Shown here one piece after another: positions 25,943 through 34,343 of a stretch of DNA of 41,241 bases. Source of the stretch: Bacteroidia bacterium (lineage in GTDB: Bacteria; Bacteroidota; Bacteroidia; Bacteroidales; Bacteroidaceae); the NCBI GenBank assembly GCA_009929715.1, contig RZZX01000011.1, positions 1 through 41,241 of the forward strand, given 5' to 3'. The stretch's first letter is position 1, and the number at the start of each line of letters is the position of its first letter. Under the pieces are notes generated by a model that did not search any database, had not been told where the DNA came from, and saw only the letters and a list, made by a program, of their open reading frames with translations. The position numbers were made by a program, and so were the translations under genes.

Positions 25943-28021
25943 ATGAAACAGAGAATTTGGTTATACAGTCTATTGTCGATGCTTTTAGTAGCATGGACTA
26001 GTTGTCAGCACAGTGAGAGTCTAGACTCTCCTACCCCTCCGAATCACAACGGAACTCTGAAGCTGCGTATTAATGTGCCCGGTGTACAAGGCTTGCCAAC
26101 GTATGCTGCATCCGAAATTGATGAGTGTGAGGTGCTAACGGTGTCTGTTCTGGTGTTCAGAACAGACAATAATAAGTTTATTTATCATGTTGAAGGGAGT
26201 AACATTACCACTGGAGGCAACACCAATCAAAAGACCTTCAATGTGAACATCGAACAGACCGAAGATCCCGATAATGTCTATCTGTTAGTGGTAGCCAATG
26301 CTCAGGCTTGTATCCAAGCAGCAATAGGCAATGGAACCATTTCAACGGCCAAGACCGCCAATGAGATCATGCGTAGCTTAACGTTCAGCAGTTCGGGTAA
26401 GTGGGCAGTTCCTCCCGGCCCATTTACACGCTTCCCCATGTGGGGACGTTCTAAAGGCATCGACCTCACTGCCGAGACCATCACCGTAGCTCCTATCTCA
26501 TTGGTGCGCGCAATTGCAAAAATTGATGTGGGACTAAACTTCGTGGATAATAAATTCGCTGGTTTAGGTAAAGAATTCAAACTCGAATCGGTTTATGTAT
26601 TTAACGCACAGAATCAATTATTGGTGTGTCCGGACCCTAATCATATCAATGCAGAGTGGACTACAGCCACGGCCCCTTCTGTGCCTAGTACAGCCACGGC
26701 CAATGCTCAGATAGAGTACCTGACTAATCTACACAATGATAATCCTGAAAAGATCGCTTACACCGATCGGATCTATGTAGCCGAGCATGCTGCCGGAAGT
26801 GATGAAGATAGAGCGAATAACTTTTATTTAGTCATCGGTGGACGTTTTGGAACATCTTCGACCGAAGGAACTGCTACAACCTATTACCGGGTGGATTTTC
26901 TTAAAACGACCCGCAATGAAGCTGGTGAAGTGACGAAGCAAGAGTATCTACCTATTCTTCGGAATCATCATTACCGGGTCAACATATCGAAAGTGCATAA
27001 CCGTGGCTACGATACGGTAAAGGAGGCGCAAGATGCCATGGGACTAAACACCAACCTAACAGTTGCCATCTCCGATGATGACGGCGATATTAAGGACATG
27101 GTGTACGACGGACAGTATATGTTCGGAGTCGGTCAAAGTGAGTTCTTGTTGGACAAAACACCTAGAACTGTAGAACTGAAAGTCAGTACCACTTACCCAA
27201 AAGGATGGAAAGCCACGTCAAATGCGTCCTGGCTGACTATCAATACGCCTTCAAGTAATACCAATGGTAAATCAATCTTTAAATTCTCGGTAGCTGTCAA
27301 CACAGGCTCTACTGCACGTACAGGAATTATTACGTTCCAATCGGGGCGGTTGTTTAAAGAGGTCAAGGTGACGCAAGAAGCTATAGCGCATATTGAGTTT
27401 GTGGGATTAATAAAAGAGAACACCTATCCGATGAATAATTCAACTTACTCACTCAGGGTAAAATCGCCTTATGCCTGGCGCGCCAAAATAGATTTAGGTA
27501 ATGATCCTAGTAATATCGTTAGACGTGGGTTTACACCAAGTGGAAGTGCTAATACAACCGTTGGAGCGGGATTCAATTTTCAACTTATTAATGATGAATT
27601 ATACCAAGCTGTAGAAAAAGCCACAGCCAAAATCACGTTTTATAGCCCTACAAATGAATTTAAACCAACAGATTTAACCATTAATGGAGCTCCAGGATTT
27701 AGCTTACATTCAAGTCTTTATATCTATTACCAAGATCAACCTATAAATAACACATGGCAGAGTTACAACTCACAATGTAAGACAATGAAATCTCATACTA
27801 GCAGTAAACCATGGCGCCTTCCAACAGACCCAGAACTTCGTGATTTAATAGCAACGACTTCCGGGCAAGCGATCTATAACTTTGCCAATAATACATACTA
27901 CTGGAGTAGTACACCGTACAATTCAAACTACACTTACATTCGACTGTTCAGCAACGGCACTGTAAATTGGGCCAGTCCCACCATCACGGGATACCGAGCT
28001 CGTTGCGTCAGGCAAAAGTAA
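25943..28021 (+). CDS. Fimbrillin-BACON lipoprotein with C-terminal lectin-like domain, third paralog
   Basis: 692 aa from the ATG at 25943 (MKQRIWLYSLLSMLLVAW, lipobox WTSC, Cys21); an in-frame ATG at 25886 overlaps the previous gene and would bury the signal peptide. It has a fimbrillin domain (GPFTRFPMWGRSKGIDL, AIAKIDVGLNF, LVIGGRFGTSS), one BACON-like module (about 395-490) and the shared C-terminal domain (about 495-600). It then has an extra ~90 residues with KPWRLPTDPELRDLI, YYWSSTPYNSN and RARCVRQK, the pattern of FISUMP/DUF1566-type C-terminal domains on surface proteins. The last position and extra domain make it the best tip-adhesin candidate. The partial gene at the right edge has a related domain. 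Confidence 0.83.
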   Translation: MKQRIWLYSLLSMLLVAWTSCQHSESLDSPTPPNHNGTLKLRINVPGVQGLPTYAASEIDECEVLTVSVLVFRTDNNKFIYHVEGSNITTGGNTNQKTFNVNIEQTEDPDNVYLLVVANAQACIQAAIGNGTISTAKTANEIMRSLTFSSSGKWAVPPGPFTRFPMWGRSKGIDLTAETITVAPISLVRAIAKIDVGLNFVDNKFAGLGKEFKLESVYVFNAQNQLLVCPDPNHINAEWTTATAPSVPSTATANAQIEYLTNLHNDNPEKIAYTDRIYVAEHAAGSDEDRANNFYLVIGGRFGTSSTEGTATTYYRVDFLKTTRNEAGEVTKQEYLPILRNHHYRVNISKVHNRGYDTVKEAQDAMGLNTNLTVAISDDDGDIKDMVYDGQYMFGVGQSEFLLDKTPRTVELKVSTTYPKGWKATSNASWLTINTPSSNTNGKSIFKFSVAVNTGSTARTGIITFQSGRLFKEVKVTQEAIAHIEFVGLIKENTYPMNNSTYSLRVKSPYAWRAKIDLGNDPSNIVRRGFTPSGSANTTVGAGFNFQLINDELYQAVEKATAKITFYSPTNEFKPTDLTINGAPGFSLHSSLYIYYQDQPINNTWQSYNSQCKTMKSHTSSKPWRLPTDPELRDLIATTSGQAIYNFANNTYYWSSTPYNSNYTYIRLFSNGTVNWASPTITGYRARCVRQK

Positions 28022-28135
28022 GCCGTTAGGCTTACCTTAACTATTTAACTCTTTATATAAAGTCAAAACACCCATTTTAAAACCCAACCAATCACAGCAA
28101 ACAATGTAAAAATTCAAATAAGATAAGACAAATGC

Positions 28136-28178
28136 GTTCTACATCAGTGACACGTTTCAGCGGTCACTGATGTAGAAC
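28136..28178 (+). terminator. Terminator of the fimbrial operon
   Basis: Perfect 16-bp stem GTTCTACATCAGTGAC / GTCACTGATGTAGAAC (28136-28151 with 28163-28178), 11-nt loop, then a T-rich stretch. A smaller 7-bp hairpin overlaps the stop codon at 28018-28035. The next gene starts 90 bp later. Confidence 0.75.
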
Positions 28179-28267
28179 TTTCATTCACTAAAATAGAATT
28201 AAGACTCTTTATCGCCTCATCAAAAAAACAATTAAACACACTAACGAAACAGTCAATAACACATACA

Positions 28268-28825
28268 ATGAAAGTATTGCATCTGAAAAAGTTCCTGTTC
28301 GTCCTCATCTTACTCTGCTTAAGCTCGCAAGCTAAAGCGCAGTTTTATGCCGTCCGAACCAATGTCGTAGGGTTAGCCACGACTAACCTCAACGCCGAGT
28401 TCTCGGCATCGCTTAATAGGAAGTGGAGTGTCCATCTGCCGGTACAGTATAACCCGTGGACCTTCGCTGAGAATAAGAAGTTTAAAAACCTTACCACCAT
28501 GCCTGGTGTACGCTACTGGCTGAATGAGTCATACGGCTACGGTTACTTCCTAGGGCTACACGGCCTTGTTTCCCGATTTAACTTCGGAGGATTATTGGGC
28601 AGCAAGCACCGGTATGACGGCATGGCGTATGGTGGCGGATTATCCGGAGGATACTCCAAACCAATCGGCCGGCGACTCAACTTGGAGTTTGAACTCGGCA
28701 TCGGTATAGTACAAACCGATTACGACAAATACGCCTGTGCCGTTTGCGGAACCAAAATAAATGAAGAGAATAAAATACATATTATCCCAAGCAAGATAGC
28801 AATCAATATAGTCTACTTGTTTTAA
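28268..28825 (+). CDS. DUF3575-type outer-membrane beta-barrel protein
   Basis: 185 aa. Signal peptide ending SQAKAQ, then FYAVRTNVVGLATTNLNAEF and alternating aromatic/hydrophobic strands (KWSVHLPVQYNPW, GVRYWLNESYGYGYFLG, LNLEFELGIGI) ending in IAINIVYLF, a typical outer-membrane barrel C-terminus. These are features of DUF3575 proteins, which often accompany Bacteroidales fimbrial loci. A CAVCG pair of cysteines lies in the last loop. Function unknown; a role in assembling or docking surface proteins is a guess from context. The next gene starts 18 bp after. Confidence 0.8.
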   Translation: MKVLHLKKFLFVLILLCLSSQAKAQFYAVRTNVVGLATTNLNAEFSASLNRKWSVHLPVQYNPWTFAENKKFKNLTTMPGVRYWLNESYGYGYFLGLHGLVSRFNFGGLLGSKHRYDGMAYGGGLSGGYSKPIGRRLNLEFELGIGIVQTDYDKYACAVCGTKINEENKIHIIPSKIAINIVYLF

Positions 28826-28843
28826 TGATGAAGTTTCAAACAC

Positions 28844-30139
28844 ATGAATAGAAAACGCTATAACTCCACTACTATCTGGAGTACTTTAGGAACCGGAGTA
28901 TTGATGCTGACGCTATTTGGAGCGTGCTCACCCAAAGGAAAGATGACCAAACCCCTGTTTATGCAGTCTAAGAGTGCCTCTATCGATATTCCGAAAGAGG
29001 AAGCAGGTGTCGTAGCAGAGGTGGTGAATTACACCAATGCCGATACCATTGCCCCCGATGCTTTGTCGAGTCAGAACCCAACCAACCTAGATACATCGAC
29101 GGTTTATAAGCTCAATCAAGTAACCATTGCTGCCGCACGTATCAAAGCAGTACCCGAACGCAATGGGCTGGTGAACATCAACTTTAGAATCAAAGTACCC
29201 AAAACCCTACTGTCGACCAATTTCCGCATGAAACTCTCACCGCAACTTGCTAGTCACGATTCTGTGATCAAGCTTCCCATTGTGGTACTTAAAGGAGAAG
29301 AGTTTCTCAACAAACAGAAACAAGATTATGCCAAATATGATGCGTATCTGAACTCAATCATCGATACTACAGCTTATGACAGTGCGTTTCTGAACCGTAA
29401 ACAGATAGCGAAAGATATTCGCAGTCGGCAGAAGTTTAACTGGAACATCTACCACCGGCAGTGGAAGATGCAGATGGCTTTTATGGCTTGGAAGAATCGG
29501 ACAGAAGAGCGGTATGCACTTTTCAACACCAAACAGGAAGGGTATCGCAACGGTTTGTATCACGAGTACTTGTTTCAAGCACAAGAACTCAAGATACGTA
29601 ATAACATTATGCAAAAGGATACAGTAGGAATCGAGAAGCGTTACCTCAAGAAGTTTAAACGCAAAGCGGGAGTCTTGCCCCAGTATTGGCTCCAACGAGA
29701 CTTAACCCTCAAGCATGTTCCGCGGAAGTATCGGAAGCTCTATACCTCCGGACAGACGTTGGAAGATATTGTGAATCCTGCCATGACGGACCAAGATTCC
29801 ATCGACATAGCCAAACACCGCTATTTCTATGGCAAGATAGCCGAGAACGAGACGAAAAAAAGACGCCAAAAGGAGATATTCGGTAAGATGGTACCCTACC
29901 CTTATGAAGAGACTATGCAGCTCGATAGTATCGTAACGACCGACAGTGATTTTGTCTATTACTACAAACATGTACAGCCGGTGCTCCAAGGGATGAAATC
30001 ACTCCACCTCACGATGAAAGGACGCGTAGATGCGATTGATTTAAGCAGCTATGTGTTGCCCAAATCGGATACGCTGACTTATACCATCTCTTCACTGGTG
30101 CAGCTAGTCGATAGCACCTTGGCTTACCGAGAGGTGTAA
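28844..30139 (+). CDS. Unknown lipoprotein, ended early by an in-frame TAA
   Basis: 431 aa as read. Lipobox FGAC (Cys28), a short acidic linker, a beta-rich region around residues 85-150 (VNINFRIKVPKTLLSTNFRM, LPIVVLKGEEFL), then a long charged helical region rich in Lys, Tyr and Gln (about 150-320). A second beta-rich part ends LAYREV. The TAA at 30137-30139 is followed in the same frame by 133 further sense codons and a normal stop, so the ancestral gene most likely ran to 30541 with about 565 residues. Not assigned to a family. It lies between a DUF3575 gene and a clostripain-like gene, so a surface-assembly role is inferred from context. Confidence 0.75.
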   Translation: MNRKRYNSTTIWSTLGTGVLMLTLFGACSPKGKMTKPLFMQSKSASIDIPKEEAGVVAEVVNYTNADTIAPDALSSQNPTNLDTSTVYKLNQVTIAAARIKAVPERNGLVNINFRIKVPKTLLSTNFRMKLSPQLASHDSVIKLPIVVLKGEEFLNKQKQDYAKYDAYLNSIIDTTAYDSAFLNRKQIAKDIRSRQKFNWNIYHRQWKMQMAFMAWKNRTEERYALFNTKQEGYRNGLYHEYLFQAQELKIRNNIMQKDTVGIEKRYLKKFKRKAGVLPQYWLQRDLTLKHVPRKYRKLYTSGQTLEDIVNPAMTDQDSIDIAKHRYFYGKIAENETKKRRQKEIFGKMVPYPYEETMQLDSIVTTDSDFVYYYKHVQPVLQGMKSLHLTMKGRVDAIDLSSYVLPKSDTLTYTISSLVQLVDSTLAYREV

Positions 30140-30541
30140 CAGGTCAAAGGCGGTCAGACGGTCACCGTTAAAGAGGAACGTCCCAACTATAAAGAGGGGC
30201 TTCGCTTGCTCGACAACCGCGATTATAAGGGTGCACTCGAGATTCTCGATCGGTATGAGGACTATAACACCGCCCTCTGCCTCACCGGACTGGGTTATAA
30301 CGCACAAGCCTATCATGTGCTGATGGAGCTCGACTCAACGGCCGATGTAGAGTACCTCTTTGCGATGCTGCTTTGCCGGTTCTTTAAAGAAGATTTGGCG
30401 GTGGAACACCTGCTGAAGGCTTGTCGGTTGAATCCATCGAAGATATTCAGAATATCACTCGATCCGGAGATTGCCGATCTGGTAGAGAAGCACAAATTAC
30501 AAGGTCAATTAGATGAAATGATGCTGAAAGACGGCTTATAA
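30140..30541 (+). pseudogene. C-terminal part of the preceding gene, cut off by the TAA
   Basis: Same frame as the preceding ORF, with no other stop until TAA at 30539-30541. It encodes QVKGGQTVTVKEERPNYKEG then a TPR-like helical domain (LRLLDNRDYKGALEILDRYE, AYHVLMELDSTADVEYLFAM, HLLKACRLNP). An internal ATG at 30206 could start a 111-aa product but falls inside the first helix of the domain, so it is unlikely to be a genuine start. Suppression, an RNA-level fix or a base-call error would all restore a single protein. Confidence 0.65.
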
Positions 30542-30567
30542 TAGACACACGTCACGATAGAAACACA

Positions 30568-31764
30568 ATGAGTCAAACACGTTTTTTTTCAATTTCTAGT
30601 CAGAAGCTATCTGCTCGCCAAAAGGGGATAACCTTTTTGGTGGGCCTGATGGCTTTCATCCCGTTGTTTTCTTCTTGTGTAAGCGAGAAGGAGGACGAGT
30701 GCCGTAACAACCGAACAATCCTAGTTTATATGGGGGGCGACAACAATCTTTCGGGGAAAGCATACAACAAGCTGGACGCTTTACAACAAGGATTCAACGG
30801 CTCTCTCCAAGGGCGATTGCTAGTTTACCTAGATCCAGCCGATGCCTCACCACAACTACTCGAGATAGAGCTCGATGATACTGGCAAAGCTGTGCCACGC
30901 ATCATCAAAACATATGAAGAGTCTAACTCTGCCGATGCTTCGGTCTTCAAAACCGTTGTCCAAGAAGTGGTGACCGCTTATCCGGCCCCCTCTTACGGAC
31001 TCATTGTCTTCTCACACGGCTCTGGCTGGCTGCCGACCAAGACATTTGCTTCGCCCCGCTCCATCCTTGTGGACCAAGATGATGAGATGGAATTCAGTGA
31101 TTTTGCTCAAGCCATCCCCGATGAGACTTTCGATTTCATCCTTCTAGAAAGCTGTTTTGGCAGTAGCATCGAAGCTCTTTATGAGCTGAAAGAGAAAACC
31201 AAGTTCGTTTTAGCCTCGTCGGCAGAGATCATGGACCCGGGGTTCAACGATCTTTATGCCAACGGCGGACTCCGTTTCCTTTACCAAGCCACACCCGATC
31301 TGAAAGCATTCGCACAGCAGTTCTACACCCAAGTGGAGCGGAAAGAGGGCGTTTATCAATCGGGCACAATCGCCGTTGTCCAGACCCACGGACTGACTCA
31401 GCTGAGTGAGTTTATCAGACAAACAGCCCATTGGGACTTAACCATAGATCTCCCAGAGATTCAGCCATTCGATCGCCGGACGGGGCCTCATCTCTTTTTC
31501 GATTTTGAACACTATTTTGCACAACTGATACCGGCCGATAGACAGGCCGAGTTCTCAGCCTTGCTCCGGCAGTGCGTAGTGTATCAAGCAGCAACAGCCA
31601 CTTTCATGCTTCCATTCAATGGGTTCAAGATAGAACACCATTCGGGACTGACCACTTATATCCAACAACCGGAACTCCCCTATTTGAATGAAGCCTATCG
31701 GCAGTTAAACTGGTATCGAGAAACACACCCAGAAATACGTAACAGCTCTTCTAAACAGAATTAA
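30568..31764 (+). CDS. Clostripain-family (C11) cysteine peptidase, lipoprotein
   Basis: 398 aa. Lipobox FSSC (Cys37) after a long N-terminal stretch, then the C11 start NNRTILVYMGGDNNLS. The catalytic dyad is visible as His150 in FSHGSGW and Cys196 in LLESCFGSS, followed by ASSAEIMDPGF. Clostripain-family enzymes typically cut after Arg or Lys and can self-activate. Lipid anchoring puts it at the cell envelope. It is 26 bp downstream of the interrupted lipoprotein gene and near a fimbrillin locus; in Porphyromonas an Arg-specific protease (gingipain) matures fimbrillins, so a similar role is a reasonable hypothesis. Substrate unproven. Confidence 0.87.
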   Translation: MSQTRFFSISSQKLSARQKGITFLVGLMAFIPLFSSCVSEKEDECRNNRTILVYMGGDNNLSGKAYNKLDALQQGFNGSLQGRLLVYLDPADASPQLLEIELDDTGKAVPRIIKTYEESNSADASVFKTVVQEVVTAYPAPSYGLIVFSHGSGWLPTKTFASPRSILVDQDDEMEFSDFAQAIPDETFDFILLESCFGSSIEALYELKEKTKFVLASSAEIMDPGFNDLYANGGLRFLYQATPDLKAFAQQFYTQVERKEGVYQSGTIAVVQTHGLTQLSEFIRQTAHWDLTIDLPEIQPFDRRTGPHLFFDFEHYFAQLIPADRQAEFSALLRQCVVYQAATATFMLPFNGFKIEHHSGLTTYIQQPELPYLNEAYRQLNWYRETHPEIRNSSSKQN

Positions 31765-31793
31765 CAATTATCGATTTTTCTAAAAAACAGATC

Positions 31794-32762
31794 ATGATTT
31801 CAGAAGCATTAAATAATAAATTGGTTGAAACCATTGCCCACCGCCTACCGGAAGGTGACAACCTAGCCAACTTCCTAGCAGAGGCACTGACGACAAGCAA
31901 AGAAGCCATCTACAGACGTTTGCGCGGAAAGGTGTTTTTCACCTTCGAGGAGGTGGCTAAAATAGCAACTCTACTGAATATTTCAGTAGATCGAATTATC
32001 TGCACACAAGTAGATAACCGAACGGTTTTCGATATGGATATCATGGAAAAAGAGAATCTACTGAAGGAACATGATTCAATCCTTAATTTCTATATTGAAG
32101 AGCTGACTGGCATATCAGACTACGAAACATCTAAGCTCATCATTGCCAATCATATTCTCCCTCCCACTCTGTATATCAAATACAGTAACCTGACTCGGTT
32201 TTATCTCTACAAATACAGTTACCTGCTGAATAATAGAGTGACCACACCGCACTATGCAGATAATACCCTGAGTGAAAAGACAACCGAAAGACTTCGTATC
32301 CTTTCTGGGCTGCTTCAGCAAATCAAAGAGACGGTCTATCTGTTGGATCAAACCATCTTTTCGACATTTATCAAAGACATCCGTTTCTTCTATAAATTGA
32401 ATCTACTCACTCTCGAAGAGGTGCGTAGCATCCAACAAGAACTTTGTTGCTTACTCGATGATTTGGAAGCTATAGCCTCATCGGGGCAGTACGCCAGCGG
32501 AAATTCGGTTCAAATCTACCTGTCGGATATCCGGTTCGACACCTCTTATGGCTATATGAAGCGCAACGAAACGAAGATGAGTTATATCTACATGTACATG
32601 ATCGGTCAGCTAAAAACCTGTAATGGCTCTGCCTCGAAGCAACAAGAGGAGTGGTTTGAATACCTCAAACGCCACTCCACCTCCATTACACAGAGCGGTG
32701 AGATACAACGCATACATTACTTTAACAGTCAACGTGAAGAGATCGGCCAACTGATACCTTGA
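31794..32762 (+). CDS. HTH (XRE-like) transcriptional regulator of Bacteroidales type
   Basis: 322 aa, no signal peptide. An N-terminal helix-turn-helix (about residues 20-70: LANFLAEALTTSKEAIYRRL, then FTFEEVAKIATLLNISVDRI) is followed by a long mostly helical domain with many Tyr and Leu residues that was not recognised. The DNA-binding part resembles Cro/XRE-type domains. It starts 29 bp after the clostripain-like gene and is last in the 28268-32762 unit, so it may regulate this operon or the fimbrial genes upstream; that is inference. Confidence 0.75.
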   Translation: MISEALNNKLVETIAHRLPEGDNLANFLAEALTTSKEAIYRRLRGKVFFTFEEVAKIATLLNISVDRIICTQVDNRTVFDMDIMEKENLLKEHDSILNFYIEELTGISDYETSKLIIANHILPPTLYIKYSNLTRFYLYKYSYLLNNRVTTPHYADNTLSEKTTERLRILSGLLQQIKETVYLLDQTIFSTFIKDIRFFYKLNLLTLEEVRSIQQELCCLLDDLEAIASSGQYASGNSVQIYLSDIRFDTSYGYMKRNETKMSYIYMYMIGQLKTCNGSASKQQEEWFEYLKRHSTSITQSGEIQRIHYFNSQREEIGQLIP

Positions 32763-32832
32763 GTTCAGTTGGCTGTGCCAAGTGGTGGATAAGCAGGATC
32801 CTGCCCCTCCCCTCTATCAAGATCATGAACAT

Positions 32833-33465
32833 TTATGGCAGTTCAAATACACGTTTAACGAAAGAATGGAGAAAATCGACCGTATCATCCAGTCCCAAGA
32901 CCGATGAATCGATGCAAAGATGATAGGTCCCAGCATCTCCCCAAGTCTTAAAACTATAGTAGTTATAATAATCCGAACGTTCCTTATCGGTCTTATGAAT
33001 CATCGCTTTGGCACCCTCCTCATCCACTTGATAAGTAACACCCAGTCTGGCGATGCGTGCCTCTAACGACGCCGAGATAAAGATATTGATCTGTCGCGGA
33101 TGGTCCCGAAGGATGTAATCGGCACAACGTCCTACGAAGAGAGACGATTGTTCACTGGCCGCCTGCCGAATAACATCGCTTTGAATCTTAAACAAAGCAT
33201 CGTTGCTCAGACAGTTGCCAAAAGGCATCATCGCCTCGTTGGCAAACGGAAACCGCATTCCAAGAACACCACTCAAAAAAGGAGCAGAAGCCTTTTCATC
33301 CGCCTTCTCGAAAAACTCCTCACACAAACCACTCGCTTTAGAAGCTAAATTGATCAACTCTTTATCATAAAAAGCGATCCCCAAACGGCAAGCTAACTTA
33401 AACCCGATCTCTCTTCCACCACTTCCTAACTGACGGCCGATGTTGATGACATAATTCTCTTTCAT
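32833..33465 (-). CDS. Cytidylate kinase-like protein (AAA_26/Cytidylate_kin2 type)
   Basis: 210 aa. The N-terminal P-loop is INIGRQLGSGGREIG (residues 7-21), followed by LACRLGIAFYDKELINLASK, a hallmark of the cytidylate-kinase-like family. A middle SLFVGRCADYILRD strand and the Lid-like KTDKERSDYYNYYSFKTWGD region complete the nucleotide-kinase fold. Family members are often annotated as CMP kinases, but many genomes carry a separate true cmk, so substrate is uncertain. It is monocistronic, convergent with the HTH regulator, with a 70-bp gap. Confidence 0.87.
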   Translation of the reverse strand: MKENYVINIGRQLGSGGREIGFKLACRLGIAFYDKELINLASKASGLCEEFFEKADEKASAPFLSGVLGMRFPFANEAMMPFGNCLSNDALFKIQSDVIRQAASEQSSLFVGRCADYILRDHPRQINIFISASLEARIARLGVTYQVDEEGAKAMIHKTDKERSDYYNYYSFKTWGDAGTYHLCIDSSVLGLDDTVDFLHSFVKRVFELP

Positions 33466-33492
33466 AGCGCTTTGATTTTAATCTATATTTAA

Positions 33493-33500
33493 CAAATATA
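33493..33500 (-). promoter_or_regulatory. -7 box of the kinase-like gene (TATATTTG)
   Basis: Minus-strand TATATTTG, 27 bp upstream of the ATG at 33465. The sequence upstream is A/T-rich without a clear TTTG at the right distance. Confidence 0.5.
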
Positions 33501-33697
33501 AGCTTTTATTTCAAAAAAAACAGTAACTAATGAAAATAAATACAGAAAATAAAGAGAAAAAATAAAATAAAACCATCTGTCACAACAAATGGCTTGGTAC
33601 ACAACAACCTTTTTAATAACAAGAGAAAGAAAACGACAACGTTTTCAGTAACGAATAATAAAATGAAACAACTTATTTAGTAACCAACCTCTTAAAG

Positions 33698-33752
33698 CGA
33701 CCACCATTTCTAGTAGAAGCGACCACCATTTTCAGTAGAAGTCTAGTAGAAG
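33698..33752. repeat. 22-bp-period tandem array C (two and a half units)
   Basis: Units start at 33698 and 33720 (CGACCACCATTTCTAGTAGA plus AG; the second differs at two positions), with a partial third at 33742. The core TTCTA-G-TAGAA is palindromic. No coding potential. Confidence 0.65.
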
Positions 33753-33778
33753 TCAAACCTTTCAGAGCTTTCAAAGTC

Positions 33779-33861
33779 AAAGCACCGCTTTAGGGAGCAT
33801 AAAGCACCGCTTTAGCAGTCGTAAAGCACCGCTTTAGGGGTCGAAAAGCGGTGCTTTATAG
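33779..33861. repeat. 22-bp-period tandem array D (three direct units and one inverted core)
   Basis: Units start at 33779, 33801 and 33823, exactly 22 bp apart, each beginning AAAGCACCGCTTTAG. At 33845 the core appears inverted (AAAGCGGTGCTTT). The arms AAAGC and GCTTT are palindromic around ACC. It starts 26 bp after array C. Confidence 0.85.
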
Positions 33862-33955
33862 AAACTGAAAAAAAGGCCGTCTCTTTCTTGATTTCCACCT
33901 CGGCTTTCGCCCCGAACAGCTTGTTGTTGCTCAGGTGGTTATAAATAATATTGAT
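33812..33955 (-). pseudogene. Short coding-like remnant running into array D
   Basis: A minus-strand frame without a start codon reads INIIYNHLSNNKLFGAKAEV then EIKKETAFFSVSIKHRF before ending in a TAA inside array D. The first part has protein-like composition with balanced Lys/Glu and is better than chance, but no family was recognised. The last third is encoded by the repeat itself. Probably a fragment of a lost gene. Confidence 0.3.
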
Positions 33956-33973
33956 TCAGTCCTTGCGGAATCA

Positions 33974-34209
33974 AGGAAGGTAAAGAAGTAAAAGGTAAAG
34001 GAGGAGTAAAAGGTAAAGAAGAAGTAAAAGGTAAAGGAGAAAAAGGTAAAGAAAAGGTAAAGAAAAGGTAAAGGTAAAGGAGAAAAAGGTAAAGAAAAGG
34101 TAAAGAAAAGGTAAAGGTAAAGGAGTAAAAGGTAAAGAAGAAGTAAAGGTAAAAGAGAAAAAGGTAAAGAAGTAAAAGGTAAAGAAAAGGTAAAGGAGGA
34201 GAAAAAGGT
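33974..34209. repeat. Degenerate GGTAAA purine-rich array (about 235 bp)
   Basis: About 17 copies of GGTAAA separated by A/G-rich spacers of 2-14 nt, with almost no C and T only inside GTA. The strand asymmetry is extreme. A long minus-strand ORF across it (33931-34257) encodes only Leu/Phe/Ser low-complexity sequence and is not a gene. Confidence 0.8.
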
Positions 34210-34251
34210 CAAGTCAAGTAGCAGCGAGTTAGAACAAACAGACTCCCCTTC

Positions 34252-34277
34252 CCCCAAGAGCTATGAAGTTCTTGGGG
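34252..34277. repeat. 8-bp GC-rich hairpin
   Basis: CCCCAAGA (34252-34259) pairs with TCTTGGGG (34270-34277) around a 10-nt loop, between the purine array and the end of the cobalamin operon. No strong T-run on either side. It may be a second transcript-end structure for the minus-strand operon. Confidence 0.45.
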
Positions 34278-34299
34278 TATAAGGAAGTCTTTCTCTTTG

Positions 34300-34338
34300 G
34301 TAAAAAGAATAAAAATAGTTTAAGAGACGCCTCTTAAA
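34300..34338 (-). terminator. Terminator of the cobalamin uptake operon
   Basis: Perfect 8-bp stem TTTAAGAG / CTCTTAAA (34319-34326 with 34331-34338), 4-nt loop, followed on the minus strand by a T-rich stretch. It begins 6 bp after the last gene's stop. Confidence 0.65.
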
Positions 34339-34343
34339 GAGGT

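Noticed and set aside
33931..34257. 108-aa minus-strand ORF
   Set aside because: Low-complexity Leu/Phe/Ser product from the purine-rich repeat; no start context or protein-like composition.
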